A DNA stretch of 64,000 nucleotides, taken from Thiohalospira halophila DSM 15071 (GTDB lineage: Bacteria; Pseudomonadota; Gammaproteobacteria; Thiohalospirales; Thiohalospiraceae). Location of the stretch: assembly GCF_900112605.1 (NCBI RefSeq), contig NZ_FOMJ01000001.1, positions 750,937 to 814,936 on the forward strand, in the 5' to 3' direction. The notes beneath the pieces are model-generated. The model saw only the letters and a program-made list of their open reading frames with translations, did no database searches and was not told the DNA's origin. Each line of letters begins with the position of its first letter. Within the stretch, counting starts at the first letter, position 1. The translations under genes were made by a program, and so were the position numbers. Positions 1-9,170 of the stretch are shown here, in pieces.

Positions 1-827
1 GAGGCGCCCAGATGGGGCAGTGCCACGACCTTGGGGTGGTGGCGGTTGGTCTCGCTGGGGAAGTCGCAGAGGTAGGCGCCCAGGTGACCGCTATCCAGCG
101 CCTCCATGACGGCATGGTCATCCACGATGCCGTGGCGGGCAAAGTTGAGCACCACCGCCCCCTTGGGCAGGGTCTTCACCCGCTCGGCGTTGAGGATGTG
201 GCGGGTGGCGTCCACCAGCGGCACGTGGAAGGTGACGAACTCCGACTTGGCGAAGAGCGCGTCCACGTTGGGCGCCCGCTCCACCTCGGCGGAGAGCTGC
301 CACGCCCCCTCCACGGTGATGCCCGGGTCATAACCGATGACGCGCATGCCCAGGGCCAGGGCGGCATCGGCGATGGCGCGGCCGATGGCGCCCAGGCCCA
401 CCACGCCCAGGGTCCGGCCGGGGAGCTCGAAGCCGGCGAACTGCTTCTTGCCGTCCTCCACCGCCTTGGTCAGCGACTCGCCGCTCTCCTGGAGGTTGCG
501 CGTGTACTCCCAGGCCTGGGTGAGGTTGCGCGCCCCCATGAGCATGGCGGCGATGACCAGCTCCTTCACCGCATTGGCGTTGGCGCCGGGGGCGTTGAAG
601 ACCGGCACGCCGCGCTGGCTCATGGTGTCCACGGGGATGTTGTTGACGCCGGCACCGGCGCGGCCGATGGCCTTCACCGTCTCCGGGATCTCCATCTCGT
701 GCATGTTGGCCGAGCGTACCAGGACGGCGTCCGGCCGGTTGATCTCCGAGGCCACCTCGTACTGGTCCCGGGGCAGGCGCTCCAGGCCCCGGGCGGAGAT
801 GTTGTTGAGGGTGCGGATCTGGAACAT
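1..827 (-). CDS. serA: D-3-phosphoglycerate dehydrogenase, C-terminus cut by window edge
   Basis: First step of serine synthesis: NAD-dependent oxidation of 3-phosphoglycerate to phosphohydroxypyruvate in the cytosol. About 275 residues are visible from the ATG at 825-827 (MFQIRTLNNIS). The frame is still open at base 1, so the C-terminal part is missing. A nucleotide-binding GLGAIG motif lies near residue 144, the substrate-binding AGAGVNNIP near 58, the catalytic Arg region NFARHGIVD near 229, and the His motif PHLGA at the edge. A GGGAGCG ribosome site precedes the ATG. It follows serC by 24 bases on the same strand, so gyrA-serC-serA looks like one transcription unit. Identification is firm. 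Whether it is the short form without a full regulatory domain cannot be seen. Confidence 0.93.
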   Translation of the reverse strand, partial: MFQIRTLNNISARGLERLPRDQYEVASEINRPDAVLVRSANMHEMEIPETVKAIGRAGAGVNNIPVDTMSQRGVPVFNAPGANANAVKELVIAAMLMGARNLTQAWEYTRNLQESGESLTKAVEDGKKQFAGFELPGRTLGVVGLGAIGRAIADAALALGMRVIGYDPGITVEGAWQLSAEVERAPNVDALFAKSEFVTFHVPLVDATRHILNAERVKTLPKGAVVLNFARHGIVDDHAVMEALDSGHLGAYLCDFPSETNRHHPKVVALPHLGA

Positions 828-851
828 TGGATGCGCTCCCGGGCGCGGGGA

Positions 852-1925
852 CTAGCCGCGCCGCCGTTCGAAATCGGCCATGAAGTCGATGAGGGCGTCG
901 ACGCCCTCCTCCGGCATGGCGTTGTAGATACTGGCCCGCATACCGCCCACGGACCGGTGGCCCTTGAGGGTGGAGAGCCCCTGCTTGGCCGCCTCCTCCA
1001 GGAAGAGGTTGTCGAGGTCCGGGTTGTTCAGCAGGAAGGGGACGTTCATCCAGGAACGAACATGGGGGGCCACCGGATTGGAGTAGATCCCGGAGTCGTC
1101 GATGGCGGCGTAGAGCTTCTCCGCCTTGCGCCGGTTGATCTCCGCCATCCCGGAGAGGCCGCCCAGGTCCTTGAGCCATTCGAAGACCAGGCCGGCCAGG
1201 TACCAGGCGTAGGTCGGCGGGGTGTTGTACATGGAGTCGGCGTCCACCTGGGTCTTCCAGTCCAGCAGCACCGGCGTCTCCTCGCGCGCCTTGCCGACCA
1301 GGTCCTCACGGACGATGACCACGGTGAGGCCGGCGGGGCCGATATTCTTCTGCGCCCCGGCGTAGATGACGCCGTACCGGCTCACGTCGATGGGCTGGGA
1401 GAGGATGGTGGAAGACATGTCCGCCACCAGCGGGACATCGCCGGTGTCGGGGATGTAGTCGAAGGCCAGCCCCTGGATGGTCTCATTGGGGGTGTAGTGG
1501 ACGTAGGCCGCCTCCGGGTCCAGGTCCAGCTCCGCCTGGGTGGGCACGTTGGTACCGTCGGTAGTGCCGGCGTCGCGGACGCTGGTGTAGCGCTTGGCCT
1601 CGGCCACGGCCTTCTTGGACCAGGAGCCGGTGTTGATGTAGTCCACCTTCTGGCCGGGGGCGGCGAGGTTCAGCGGCACCGCCGAGAACTGCTGGCTGGC
1701 CCCTCCCTGGAGGAAGAGCACCTTGTAGTTGCTCGGGATCCCCATGAGCTCGCGCAGGTCGGCCTCGGCCTTCTCCGCGATGGCCATGAAGTCCTTGCCG
1801 CGGTGGCTCATCTCCATGACGGACATGCCGGCATTGCCGTACTCGACCAGCTCCTTCTGGGCGCGCTTGAGGACCGGCTCCGGCAGGACCGCCGGGCCGG
1901 CGCTGAAGTTGTAGACTCGTGCCAT
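852..1925 (-). CDS. serC: Phosphoserine aminotransferase
   Basis: PLP-dependent conversion of 3-phosphohydroxypyruvate and glutamate to phosphoserine, the second step of serine synthesis; the same enzyme serves vitamin B6 synthesis. It is 357 residues, normal for the family. It begins with the typical [19 protein letters not shown], and the PLP lysine lies in the [11 protein letters not shown] motif. The C-terminus [16 protein letters not shown] is the usual substrate-binding end. It sits 21 bases after gyrA and 24 before serA, so two consecutive serine-pathway enzymes are co-transcribed behind gyrase, an order familiar from pseudomonads. Confidence 0.97.
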   Translation of the reverse strand: MARVYNFSAGPAVLPEPVLKRAQKELVEYGNAGMSVMEMSHRGKDFMAIAEKAEADLRELMGIPSNYKVLFLQGGASQQFSAVPLNLAAPGQKVDYINTGSWSKKAVAEAKRYTSVRDAGTTDGTNVPTQAELDLDPEAAYVHYTPNETIQGLAFDYIPDTGDVPLVADMSSTILSQPIDVSRYGVIYAGAQKNIGPAGLTVVIVREDLVGKAREETPVLLDWKTQVDADSMYNTPPTYAWYLAGLVFEWLKDLGGLSGMAEINRRKAEKLYAAIDDSGIYSNPVAPHVRSWMNVPFLLNNPDLDNLFLEEAAKQGLSTLKGHRSVGGMRASIYNAMPEEGVDALIDFMADFERRRG

Positions 1926-1946
1926 GGTTTGGGCTCCTGAAAGGTC

Positions 1947-4514
1947 TTAGGTTTCTTCGTCCTCGGCGGCCTCGCCCTCGGCATCGGCGTCGGCCTCTTC
2001 GACCCGCTCGATACCGACCAGGCGCTCTCCGGCCCCGAGGCTGATGAGCTTGACCCCCTGGGTGTTGCGCGACAGCGTGCTGACCTCCGCCACCGCCGTG
2101 CGCACCAGGGTGCCGCGATCGCTGATGAGCATGATCTCGTCCTCCTCGCCGACGCTCTCGGCACCGACCAGGGGACCGGTCCGCTCGGTGACCTGCTGGG
2201 CGATGACGCCCTGCCCACCGCGCCCGCGCCGCGGGAACTCCTCCAGCGGGGTGCGCTTGCCGAAGCCGTGCTCGGTCACCGTCAGCTGGCAGCCGGCCTC
2301 GTCGGCGATCTGCAGGGCGATGATGCGCTGCTCGTCGGCCAGGCGCATGCCGCGCACCCCGGCGGCGGTCCGGCCCATGGCGCGGACCTCGTCCTCGGGG
2401 AAGCGGATGGCCTTGCCGGCGCTGTTGAACAGCAGGATGTCCCGGGCGCCGTCGGTGAGGCCGACCCCCACCAGGGAGTCGCCGTCGCGCAGATCCAGGG
2501 CGATGATGCCGGTGGAGCGCGGCCGGGAGTAGTCGGCCAGCGGCGTCTTCTTCACCGTCCCCTTGGCGGTGGCGAAGAAGAGGTACCACCCCTCGGAGAA
2601 CTCGCGGATGGGCAGTACGGTCTGGATGTACTCGTCCTCCTCCAGCGGCAGGAGGTTGACGATGGGCTTGCCGCGGGCGCCGCGGCCGGCCTGGGGCAGC
2701 TCGTAGACCCGCATCCAGTAGGCCTTGCCGCGGCTGGAGAAGCACAGCAGCGTGTCATGGGTATTGGCCACGAAGAGCTGGTCGATGAAGTCCTCCTCCT
2801 TGAAGGAGGTCGCCGACTTGCCCTTGCCGCCGCGGCGCTGGGCGCGGTAGCCGGAGAGAGGCTGGGACTTGGCGTAGCCCTCGTGGGAGAGGGTCACGAC
2901 CATCTCCTCGGGGGTAATGAGGTCCTCCAGGGAGAGGTCCTCGTGGGCCTCCTGGATCCGGGTGCGGCGGGCATCGGCGTAGCGATCGCGCAGCTCGGTG
3001 AGTTCGTCCCGGATCACCTCCATGAGGCGGCCGGGCTGCTCCAGGATGGCGAGCAGATCGGCGATGGTGGTGAGGATCTCCTCGTACTCGCCGGTGATCT
3101 TGTCCTGCTCCAGGCCGGTGAGGCGGTGCAGGCGCATGTCCAGGATGGCCTGGGCCTGGGTGGGGGACAGGCGATAGCCGCCCTCCACCAGGCCGAAGCC
3201 CGCCGGCAGCCCCTCGGGCCGGGAGGCGTGGGCGCCGGAGCGCTCCAGCATGTCGGAGACCACGCCGGGGGCCCACAGCTCGGCCAGCAGGCTCTCCTTG
3301 GCCTCGGCCGGGTTGGGGGCGGCCTTGATGCGCTCGATGACCGGGTCGATGTTGGCCAGGGCCACGGCCAGCCCCTCGAGGACGTGGGCCCGGTCACGCG
3401 CCTTGCGCAGCTCGTAGACCGTCCGCCGGGTAACCACCTCGCGCCGGTGGCGGAGGAAGGCCTCCAGCACCTGCTTGAGGTTGAGGACCCGGGGCTCGCC
3501 CTCCACCAGCGCCACCATGTTGATGCCGAAGACCGACTGCATGGCGGTGTGCTGGTAGAGGTTGTTGAGGACGACGTCGCCGGAGGCGTCGCGCTTGATC
3601 TCGATGACCACGCGCAGGCCTTCCTTGTCCGACTCGTCGCGCAGCTCGCTGATCCCCTCCAGGCGGCGCTCCTTGACCATCTCGGCCATCTTCTCGATGA
3701 GCCGGGCCTTGTTCACCTGGTAGGGGAGCTCGCTGACGATGATCCGCTCGCGGCCCTGGTTGTCGGTCTCCACCTCGGCGGCCGCGCGGATGTGCATGCG
3801 GCCGCGGCCGGTCTCGTAGGCCTCGCGGATCCCGCGGGTGCCGTTGATGACACCGGCGGTGGGCAGGTCCGGGCCGGGGACGTACTCCATGAGGTCGGCG
3901 ACGGTGGCCTCGGGGTCGTCGATGAGCGCCAGGGCGGCGTTGGTGATCTCGCCCAGGTTGTGGGGCGGGATGTTGGTCGCCATGCCCACGGCGATGCCGG
4001 CGGCGCCGTTGACCAGCAGGTTGGGCACCCGCGTGGGGAGCAGGGCCGGCTCGTGCTCCGACTCGTCGTAGTTGGGGATGAAGTCGACGGTTTCCTTGTC
4101 GATGTCCGCCAGCAGCTCGTGGGCGATGCGCGCCATGCGCACCTCGGTGTACCGCATGGCCGCGGCGTTGTCGCCGTCGATGGAGCCGAAGTTGCCCTGG
4201 CCGTCCACCAGCGGGTAGCGCAGGGAGAAGGGCTGCGCCATGCGGACGATGGTGTCGTAGACGGCGGAGTCGCCATGGGGGTGGTATTTACCAATGACGT
4301 CGCCGACGACACGGGCGGACTTCTTGTAGGGCTTGTTCCAGTCGTTGCCCAGCTCGTGCATGGCGTAGAGCACGCGCCGGTGGACCGGCTTGAGGCCGTC
4401 GCGAACATCCGGCAGGGCCCGTCCTACGATGACGCTCATGGCGTATTCCATGTAGGACGATTTCATCTCCTCCTCGATGTTGATCGGGAGGATCTCGCGG
4501 GCGAACTCTTCCAT
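1947..4514 (-). CDS. gyrA: DNA gyrase subunit A
   Basis: Breakage-reunion subunit of the type II topoisomerase that introduces negative supercoils; works as A2B2 with GyrB. It has 855 residues, a typical length. The catalytic tyrosine is in AAMRYTE near residue 122. The quinolone-resistance region reads [13 protein letters not shown], with the wild-type Ser and Asp. The GyrA-box motif appears as QRRGGKGK near residue 562, before the C-terminal beta-pinwheel. The C-terminal tail is strongly acidic ([17 protein letters not shown]), as in halophilic relatives. The start ATG (4512-4514) follows a purine-rich GAGCGAGG. The upstream gap carries a promoter-like site and a large structured repeat. 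Confidence 0.98.
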   Translation of the reverse strand: MEEFAREILPINIEEEMKSSYMEYAMSVIVGRALPDVRDGLKPVHRRVLYAMHELGNDWNKPYKKSARVVGDVIGKYHPHGDSAVYDTIVRMAQPFSLRYPLVDGQGNFGSIDGDNAAAMRYTEVRMARIAHELLADIDKETVDFIPNYDESEHEPALLPTRVPNLLVNGAAGIAVGMATNIPPHNLGEITNAALALIDDPEATVADLMEYVPGPDLPTAGVINGTRGIREAYETGRGRMHIRAAAEVETDNQGRERIIVSELPYQVNKARLIEKMAEMVKERRLEGISELRDESDKEGLRVVIEIKRDASGDVVLNNLYQHTAMQSVFGINMVALVEGEPRVLNLKQVLEAFLRHRREVVTRRTVYELRKARDRAHVLEGLAVALANIDPVIERIKAAPNPAEAKESLLAELWAPGVVSDMLERSGAHASRPEGLPAGFGLVEGGYRLSPTQAQAILDMRLHRLTGLEQDKITGEYEEILTTIADLLAILEQPGRLMEVIRDELTELRDRYADARRTRIQEAHEDLSLEDLITPEEMVVTLSHEGYAKSQPLSGYRAQRRGGKGKSATSFKEEDFIDQLFVANTHDTLLCFSSRGKAYWMRVYELPQAGRGARGKPIVNLLPLEEDEYIQTVLPIREFSEGWYLFFATAKGTVKKTPLADYSRPRSTGIIALDLRDGDSLVGVGLTDGARDILLFNSAGKAIRFPEDEVRAMGRTAAGVRGMRLADEQRIIALQIADEAGCQLTVTEHGFGKRTPLEEFPRRGRGGQGVIAQQVTERTGPLVGAESVGEEDEIMLISDRGTLVRTAVAEVSTLSRNTQGVKLISLGAGERLVGIERVEEADADAEGEAAEDEET

Positions 4515-4572
4515 CTGGCCTCGCTCTACGGTCCGTTACCGCTGGTTCGGGTGGGTCATACCAATTCGCGTG

Positions 4573-4578
4573 ATTCTA
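4573..4578 (-). promoter_or_regulatory. Putative extended -10 promoter of gyrA
   Basis: Reading leftward, TGGTAGAAT matches an extended sigma-70 -10 element (TGnTATAAT-like), about 60 bases before the gyrA ATG. No good -35 hexamer is seen at the expected spacing. This is the best promoter candidate in the gap, called by eye. Confidence 0.4.
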
Positions 4579-4681
4579 CCATGCGGGCGCGGCGTTCGGC
4601 ACATCGCATCGGGGGCTGCAACGGGTATGCACCCCCGAGTACGGGGCTCCGACATGGGCGGCAGCGGTGGGCGGGGAACGC

Positions 4682-4727
4682 CTGCGCGGGGACGCGAGGA
4701 CCGTCCATGGCGCTCCACGTCGGCCGT
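4682..4727. repeat. Partial copy of the structured intergenic repeat (A')
   Basis: Begins CTGCGCGGGGACGCGAG and continues through a core very like that of the adjacent full element at 4741-4859 (core ends GGCGCTCCACG in both). The inner hairpin is degraded here and there is no outer arm of its own. Its CTGCGCGGGG could pair with the right arm of the neighbour. It looks like a decayed or partly duplicated unit. The 395-base gap between gyrA and the DUF1244 gene holds this unit, the complete repeat and the gyrA promoter candidate; I see no gene in it. Confidence 0.6.
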
Positions 4728-4740
4728 TGTCCGGGGGCGC

Positions 4741-4859
4741 CACCATCCCTCGGGGCGAAGGGGGCTGCGCGGGGACGCGAGAACCATCCCTGGCGCTCCA
4801 CGGCGGCCGTCCATGGCCGCCGAGGCCCCGCGCAGCCCCCTTCGCCCCGAGGGATGGTG
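4741..4859. repeat. Structured intergenic repeat, copy A (perfect 34-bp outer stem)
   Basis: Bases 4741-4774 and 4826-4859 are perfect inverted repeats. Inside, 4801-4808 and 4815-4822 (CGGCGGCC / GGCCGCCG) form an 8-bp inner hairpin. A 26-base unpaired core (4775-4800) lies on only one side, giving an asymmetric hairpin on a hairpin. Three other copies (11848-11967, 12023-12131, 20774-20875) share this layout and core, but have unrelated outer-stem sequences. The copy lies between the DUF1244 gene and gyrA, both on the minus strand. Confidence 0.85.
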
Positions 4860-4909
4860 CCTGAGCGGCAGCATCCATTGCCGTGCCACCTTCCACCCTG
4901 CCCGAACCC

Positions 4910-5239
4910 TTAGTTATGCCCGCTGATCTTCGCGTGCCAGGGCTTGGTCTCCTCGAAGCGCTCCTGCTGCTCCGGGGAGGCCTCGGCCTGGTACTTCTCC
5001 TTCCATTCGCTGTAGGGCATACCGTAGATGGCCTCGCGGGCGGTCTCGTAGTCCATCTCGACCCCGCGCGCCTCGGCCTCCGCCTGGTACCACTTGGCCA
5101 GGCAGTTGCGGCAGAAGCCGGCGAGGTTCATCAGGTCGATGTTCTGGACGTCGGTCCGCTCCTGGAGGTGGCGCACCAGCCCGCGGAAGGCGGCAGCCTC
5201 CATCTCGGTGCGGGTCTGGTCGTCGATGCTGTCGGTCAT
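4910..5239 (-). CDS. DUF1244 family protein
   Basis: A 109-residue cytosolic protein that matches the DUF1244 family; the function is not established. The recognisable centre is [17 protein letters not shown] with two closely spaced cysteines (CRNC), followed by the family's [12 protein letters not shown] segment. The ends are acidic. Its ATG overlaps the stop of mtnA by four bases, so it is translationally coupled to the methylthioadenosine-salvage gene; that is context only and gives no function. A structured repeat lies directly downstream. Confidence 0.85.
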   Translation of the reverse strand: MTDSIDDQTRTEMEAAAFRGLVRHLQERTDVQNIDLMNLAGFCRNCLAKWYQAEAEARGVEMDYETAREAIYGMPYSEWKEKYQAEASPEQQERFEETKPWHAKISGHN

Positions 5240-6288
5240 GGGGACTTCTCCTCGCTTGCGGGGGCCGCCAGGATCCGGGCGATCCCCTCGTTGTCGGGTC
5301 GTTCCACGGCCCCAGCCTCGGTGACCAGGACGTCCACCAGGGAGGCCGGGGTGATGTCGAAGACGGGGTTCCAGGCGCCGGCCCCCTCGGCCGCGATGCG
5401 ATGGCCGCCGCAGGCCAGCAGCTCCTCGGGGTCGCGGCCCTCCACCGGGATATCGGCGCCGGAGGGGGTGGCGGCGTCCAGGGTGGAGCGTGGGGCCACC
5501 ACCATGAGACCGACGCCGTGGTGGCGAGCGGCCACGGCCAGGGAGTAGGTCCCGATCTTGTTGGCCACATCACCGTTGGCGGCCACCCGGTCGGCGCCGA
5601 CGATGACCCAGTTCACCGCCCCCGAGGCCATGAGGAAGGCGGCGGCGCCGTCGGCGATGAGTTCCACCGGGATGCCGTCGGCCACCAGCTCCCAGGCGGT
5701 AAGTCGCGCCCCCTGGAGCCAGGGCCGGGTCTCGCCGGCGTGGATGGAGCGCAGGCGACCAGCGGCGTGGGCGGTGCGGATGACGCCCAGGGCGGTGCCG
5801 AAGCCGCCGGTGGCCAGGGACCCGGTGTTGCAGTGGGTGAGGACACCACTGCCCGGCTGGATGTATTCGGCGCCGATGGCGCCCATGCGGCGGTTGGCGG
5901 CCACGTCCTCGGCGTGGATGGCCTCGGCCTCGGCGGCCAGGCGCTCCGGGTCGGGCTGCTCCTCCCCGGCCACCCGGCGCATGCGCGCCGTGGCCCAGGC
6001 CAGGTTCACCGCCGTGGGGCGGGCCGCCTCCAGGTGGGCGAGGTGGGCCTCCCAGCCGGTCCGATCGGAAGCCTCCCGGGCGGCGAGGACTGCGCCCCAG
6101 GCGGCGGTGATGCCGATGGCCGGCGCTCCGCGGACCACCATGGCGGCGATGGCGTCGGCCACGGCGGCGCTGTCGGCGCAGGTCAGCGTGGTCTCCCGCG
6201 CCGGCAACTCGCGCTGGTCCAGCAGCTCCAGGGCCTCGCCGCTCCAGCGGATGGCGCGGACGGTATCGTGGTCGTCGGTCGCGGCCAT
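5236..6288 (-). CDS. mtnA: S-methyl-5-thioribose-1-phosphate isomerase
   Basis: Converts methylthioribose-1-phosphate to methylthioribulose-1-phosphate in methionine salvage. It has 350 residues, the normal length. The catalytic cysteine lies in [13 protein letters not shown] and the catalytic aspartate in [20 protein letters not shown], the two hallmark motifs of the family. The start ATG is preceded by GGGAGGCC. It is divergent from mtaD (148-base gap), which acts on methylthioadenosine, so both sides of the promoter region serve the same salvage route. Pseudomonas aeruginosa has the same neighbourhood. Confidence 0.96.
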   Translation of the reverse strand: MAATDDHDTVRAIRWSGEALELLDQRELPARETTLTCADSAAVADAIAAMVVRGAPAIGITAAWGAVLAAREASDRTGWEAHLAHLEAARPTAVNLAWATARMRRVAGEEQPDPERLAAEAEAIHAEDVAANRRMGAIGAEYIQPGSGVLTHCNTGSLATGGFGTALGVIRTAHAAGRLRSIHAGETRPWLQGARLTAWELVADGIPVELIADGAAAFLMASGAVNWVIVGADRVAANGDVANKIGTYSLAVAARHHGVGLMVVAPRSTLDAATPSGADIPVEGRDPEELLACGGHRIAAEGAGAWNPVFDITPASLVDVLVTEAGAVERPDNEGIARILAAPASEEKSP

Positions 6289-6315
6289 GGTGGCCTCCCG
6301 TGGGAATGGCCCGCC

Positions 6316-6321
6316 AGTATA
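6316..6321 (-). promoter_or_regulatory. Putative -10 element of mtnA
   Basis: Reads TATACT on the minus strand, 27 bases before the mtnA ATG. A TTGGCC at 6341-6346 (minus strand) may be a -35, though with a long 19-base spacer. It is one half of a divergent promoter pair with the TATACT at 6398-6403. Confidence 0.45.
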
Positions 6322-6397
6322 CCGCCGGGGTCCCGGGGCCGGCCAATGACCTCACCTACATGCCCTGCCCGCCCTCTCCGCCCGGGCGACGGGCTGG

Positions 6398-6403
6398 TAT
6401 ACT
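6398..6403 (+). promoter_or_regulatory. Putative extended -10 element of mtaD
   Basis: TGGTATACT is an extended -10 match, 33 bases before the mtaD start. No convincing -35 is visible. It faces the mtnA promoter candidate, making a divergent pair. Confidence 0.45.
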
Positions 6404-6436
6404 CCGACCAGCGACGAACGGCAGCGAGGAGGCGGC

Positions 6437-7756
6437 ATGCAGCGAGTGGATACCCTCATCCACGCCGGTTGGGTGATCCCGGTGGAGCCCCGGGAGTCGG
6501 TCCTGGAGGGCCACTCGGTGGTCGTCCACAACGGGCGTATCGAGGCGGTCCTGCCGCGGGACCAGGCCGAGGCGGCCTACACCGCTGATGCCGTCCACGA
6601 GCTGGGGGGCCACGCCGTAATCCCGGGCCTGGTGAATGCCCACACCCACGCCGCCATGAGCCTCATGCGCGGCCTGGCCGACGACCTGCCGCTGATGACC
6701 TGGCTCAAGGAGCACATCTGGCCGGCGGAGGGGGCCAACGTCAGCCACGCCTTCGTGGACGACGGCACCCGGCTGGCGGCGGCGGAGATGCTGCGCTCCG
6801 GGACCACCTGCTTCAACGACATGTACCTCTTCCCCGACGCCGCCGGCGCTGCCGCCGAGGCGGCGGGGATCCGGGCCAACCTGGGGATGATCGTCTTCGG
6901 CTTCCCCACGCCCTGGGCGAACACGGCGGACGAGTATTTCGAGCGCGGCATCGCCGTCCACGACCGCTTCCGCGACCATCCCCTCATCACCACGGCCTTC
7001 AGCCCCCACGCGCCCTACACCGTCCCCGACGAGTCGCTGTCGCGCATCGCCACCCTGGCCGAGGAGCTGGACGTACCCGTGCACATCCACGTCCACGAGA
7101 CGGCCCACGAGGTGGACGAGGCGGTGGAGCAGGACGGCCGCCGGCCGCTGGAACGGCTGGACTCCCTGGGACTGGTGGGGCCGCGCCTCCAGGCGGTCCA
7201 CGCCACCCAGCTCACGGACGACGAGATCGGTCGGCTGGCGGAGAACGGCGCCTCGGTGGTCCACTGCCCCCAGTCCAACCTCAAGCTGGCCAGCGGCTTC
7301 TGCCCCGTGGCGGCGCTGGCCGGGGCCGGGGTGAATCTCGCCCTGGGCACCGACGGTGCGGCCAGCAACAACGACCTGGACATGCTCGCCGAGATGCAGA
7401 GCGCCGCCCTGCTGGGCAAGGCGGTGGCCGGCGAACCCGCCGCCCTGCCGGCGGAGGCGGCGCTGGAGATGGCGACCCTGGGCGGCGCCCGCGCCCTGGG
7501 CCTGGAGGCGGATATCGGCTCGGTGGTGGCGGGCAAGGCGGCGGACCTGGTCGCCATCGACCTGAATCGCGTGGCCACCCGGCCGCTCTACCACCCGGTC
7601 TCCCAGATCGTCTATGCCGCCGGCCGGGACCAGGTCACCGATGTCTGGGTGGCCGGCCGGCACACGGTGAGCAACGGCCACCTGACCACCCTGGACGAGA
7701 CCGAACTGCTGGAACGCGCCGACGGCTGGCGCGACAAGCTGGCCGCCAACGCCTGA
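6437..7756 (+). CDS. mtaD: 5-methylthioadenosine / S-adenosylhomocysteine deaminase (TRZ/ATZ hydrolase)
   Basis: Amidohydrolase-superfamily deaminase expected to convert methylthioadenosine (and possibly S-adenosylhomocysteine) to the inosine form. It has 439 residues. Metal ligands are seen in NAHTHAAMSLMRG (about residue 70), HIHVHETAHE (about 217) and LALGTDGAASNNDLDM (about 305). The start ATG follows GAGGAGG. It heads a plus-strand run mtaD-ubiG-phosphatase and is divergent from mtnA. In Pseudomonas the matching protein deaminates methylthioadenosine. Substrate range cannot be read from sequence. Confidence 0.92.
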   Translation: MQRVDTLIHAGWVIPVEPRESVLEGHSVVVHNGRIEAVLPRDQAEAAYTADAVHELGGHAVIPGLVNAHTHAAMSLMRGLADDLPLMTWLKEHIWPAEGANVSHAFVDDGTRLAAAEMLRSGTTCFNDMYLFPDAAGAAAEAAGIRANLGMIVFGFPTPWANTADEYFERGIAVHDRFRDHPLITTAFSPHAPYTVPDESLSRIATLAEELDVPVHIHVHETAHEVDEAVEQDGRRPLERLDSLGLVGPRLQAVHATQLTDDEIGRLAENGASVVHCPQSNLKLASGFCPVAALAGAGVNLALGTDGAASNNDLDMLAEMQSAALLGKAVAGEPAALPAEAALEMATLGGARALGLEADIGSVVAGKAADLVAIDLNRVATRPLYHPVSQIVYAAGRDQVTDVWVAGRHTVSNGHLTTLDETELLERADGWRDKLAANA

Positions 7757-7778
7757 ACCGGACGACCCCGGAGGAATC

Positions 7779-8483
7779 ATGGACACGACCAACGCCGACC
7801 CCACCGAACTCGCCAAGTTCGACGAGATGGCCAGCCGCTGGTGGGACCCCAACGGGGAGTGCGGCCCCCTCCACGCCATCAATCCCCTGCGGCTGGAGTA
7901 CATCGACGAGCGCGCCGATCTCGCCGGCAAGCGCGCCGTGGACGTGGGCTGCGGCGGCGGCCTGCTGGCCGAGGCCATGGCCCTGCGCGGGGCGAAGGTG
8001 GTCGGCATGGACATGGGCGAGGCGGCCATCAAGGTCGCCCGCCTCCACCGCCACGAATCCGGCGTGGAGGTGGACTACCGCCACACCGCCGCCGAGGACC
8101 TGGCCGCGGAGGAGCCGGAGGGGTTCGACGTGGTCGCCTGCATGGAGATGCTGGAACACGTCCCCCACCCGGAGTCGGTGATCGCGGCCTGCGCCCGGAT
8201 GGTGAAGCCCGGGGGGCGGGTCTTCTTCTCCACCATCAACCGCAACCCCAAGAGCTACCTCTTCGCCATCCTCGGCGCGGAGTACCTGCTGAAGATGCTG
8301 CCGCGGGGCACCCACGACTACCAGCGCTTCATCACCCCGGCGGAGCTGGACGGCTGGGCGCGGGGCGCCGGCCTGGTGGCGGAGGACTTCACCGGCCTCA
8401 GCTACAATCCGCTGAGCAAGCAGTACAGCCTGGGGCGGGACATCGACGTCAACTACATGGCTACCTACCGCCGGGAGGAGTAA
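7779..8483 (+). CDS. ubiG: Bifunctional 2-polyprenyl-6-hydroxyphenol / 3-demethylubiquinol O-methyltransferase
   Basis: SAM-dependent methyltransferase carrying out both O-methylations of ubiquinone synthesis. It has 234 residues, the usual size. The family N-terminal signature is seen in KFDEMASRWWDPNGECGPLH. SAM motif I is VDVGCGGGLLAEAMA, the post-I acidic residue lies in VVGMDMGEAAI, and FFSTINRNPKSY is typical of UbiG. It is preceded by GGAGGAATC eight bases from the ATG. Its stop codon overlaps the next ATG by one base. Confidence 0.96.
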   Translation: MDTTNADPTELAKFDEMASRWWDPNGECGPLHAINPLRLEYIDERADLAGKRAVDVGCGGGLLAEAMALRGAKVVGMDMGEAAIKVARLHRHESGVEVDYRHTAAEDLAAEEPEGFDVVACMEMLEHVPHPESVIAACARMVKPGGRVFFSTINRNPKSYLFAILGAEYLLKMLPRGTHDYQRFITPAELDGWARGAGLVAEDFTGLSYNPLSKQYSLGRDIDVNYMATYRREE

Positions 8484-9157
8484 TGGCCGGCCTCCGCCCC
8501 GCCGCCCTCTTCCTGGATCTGGACGGGACTCTGGTGGACACCGCCCCGGACCTGGCCGCGGCCCTGAACCGGGTCCGCCAGGAGGAGGGACTCCCCGCCG
8601 TGGACGAGGCGGAGGTGCGACCGGTGGTCTCCCACGGGGGCGGTGCGGTGGTCACCGCCGGGCTGGGCGTGCCGCCGGAGGATCCGGCCCACGCCGTCCT
8701 GCTGCAGCGGCTGCTGGACCACTACCGCGCCGACCTGGCCACCCACAGCCGGCTCTTCCCCGGCCTGGCCGAGGTCCTGGAGGCCTGGGAGTCCAGCGGC
8801 CGCCCCTGGGGCGTGGTGACCAACAAGCCGGCCCGCTTCACCGAACCGCTACTGGAGGCGCTGGGTCTCTCCGGACGGATGGCAGCGGTGGTCAGCGGCG
8901 ATACCCTGCCCCGGGCCAAGCCCCACCCGGACCCCCTGCTCCACGCCTGCACCGCCGCCGGCTGCGAGCCGATGGCAGCGATCTACGTGGGGGATGCCGA
9001 GCGCGACATCGCCGCCGGGATGGCCGCCGGCCTGCGCACCGCCGTGGCCGGCTGGGGCTATCTGGACGCCGCCGACCGCCCCGACGACTGGGGCGCCGAG
9101 ATCCGACTGGCCACCCCCGCCGACCTGGGCCGCTGGCTGGCCAAGCCGGCCGCCTGA
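8483..9157 (+). CDS. mupP: HAD-family phosphatase (MupP / phosphoglycolate phosphatase group)
   Basis: A 224-residue HAD hydrolase. The nucleophile motif FLDLDGTLVDTAPDL is at the N-terminus (DxDxT), motif II is near VVTNKPARF, the lysine of motif III lies in RAKPHPDPLL, and the acidic motif IV is VGDAERDIAAG. The ATG overlaps the ubiG stop. In Pseudomonas the gene in this position after ubiG encodes the N-acetylmuramate-6-phosphate phosphatase MupP of cell-wall recycling. Sequence alone does not separate this from phosphoglycolate phosphatase (Gph); the order mtaD-ubiG-phosphatase favours MupP. Confidence 0.8.
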   Translation: MAGLRPAALFLDLDGTLVDTAPDLAAALNRVRQEEGLPAVDEAEVRPVVSHGGGAVVTAGLGVPPEDPAHAVLLQRLLDHYRADLATHSRLFPGLAEVLEAWESSGRPWGVVTNKPARFTEPLLEALGLSGRMAAVVSGDTLPRAKPHPDPLLHACTAAGCEPMAAIYVGDAERDIAAGMAAGLRTAVAGWGYLDAADRPDDWGAEIRLATPADLGRWLAKPAA

Positions 9158-9170
9158 GCCCTCAGGCGGC
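9149..9170. terminator. Shared hairpin between convergent genes
   Basis: GCCGCCTGAG (9149-9158) is mirrored by CTCAGGCGGC (9161-9170), overlapping the ends of the plus-strand phosphatase and the minus-strand transporter. The position fits a bidirectional terminator, but there is no U-tract. Confidence 0.5.

Noticed and set aside
12..4913. Very long plus-strand open frames opposite serA, serC and gyrA (642 and 881 codons).
   Set aside because: They are antisense shadows of high-GC genes: His/Gly/Val/Asp-rich with no recognisable domain, and the minus-strand genes are unmistakable.
4536..4926. Several overlapping open frames of 60-150 codons in the gyrA-DUF1244 gap.
   Set aside because: They run through the palindromic repeat in several frames on both strands, as expected of GC-rich repeats; no ribosome site or homology.
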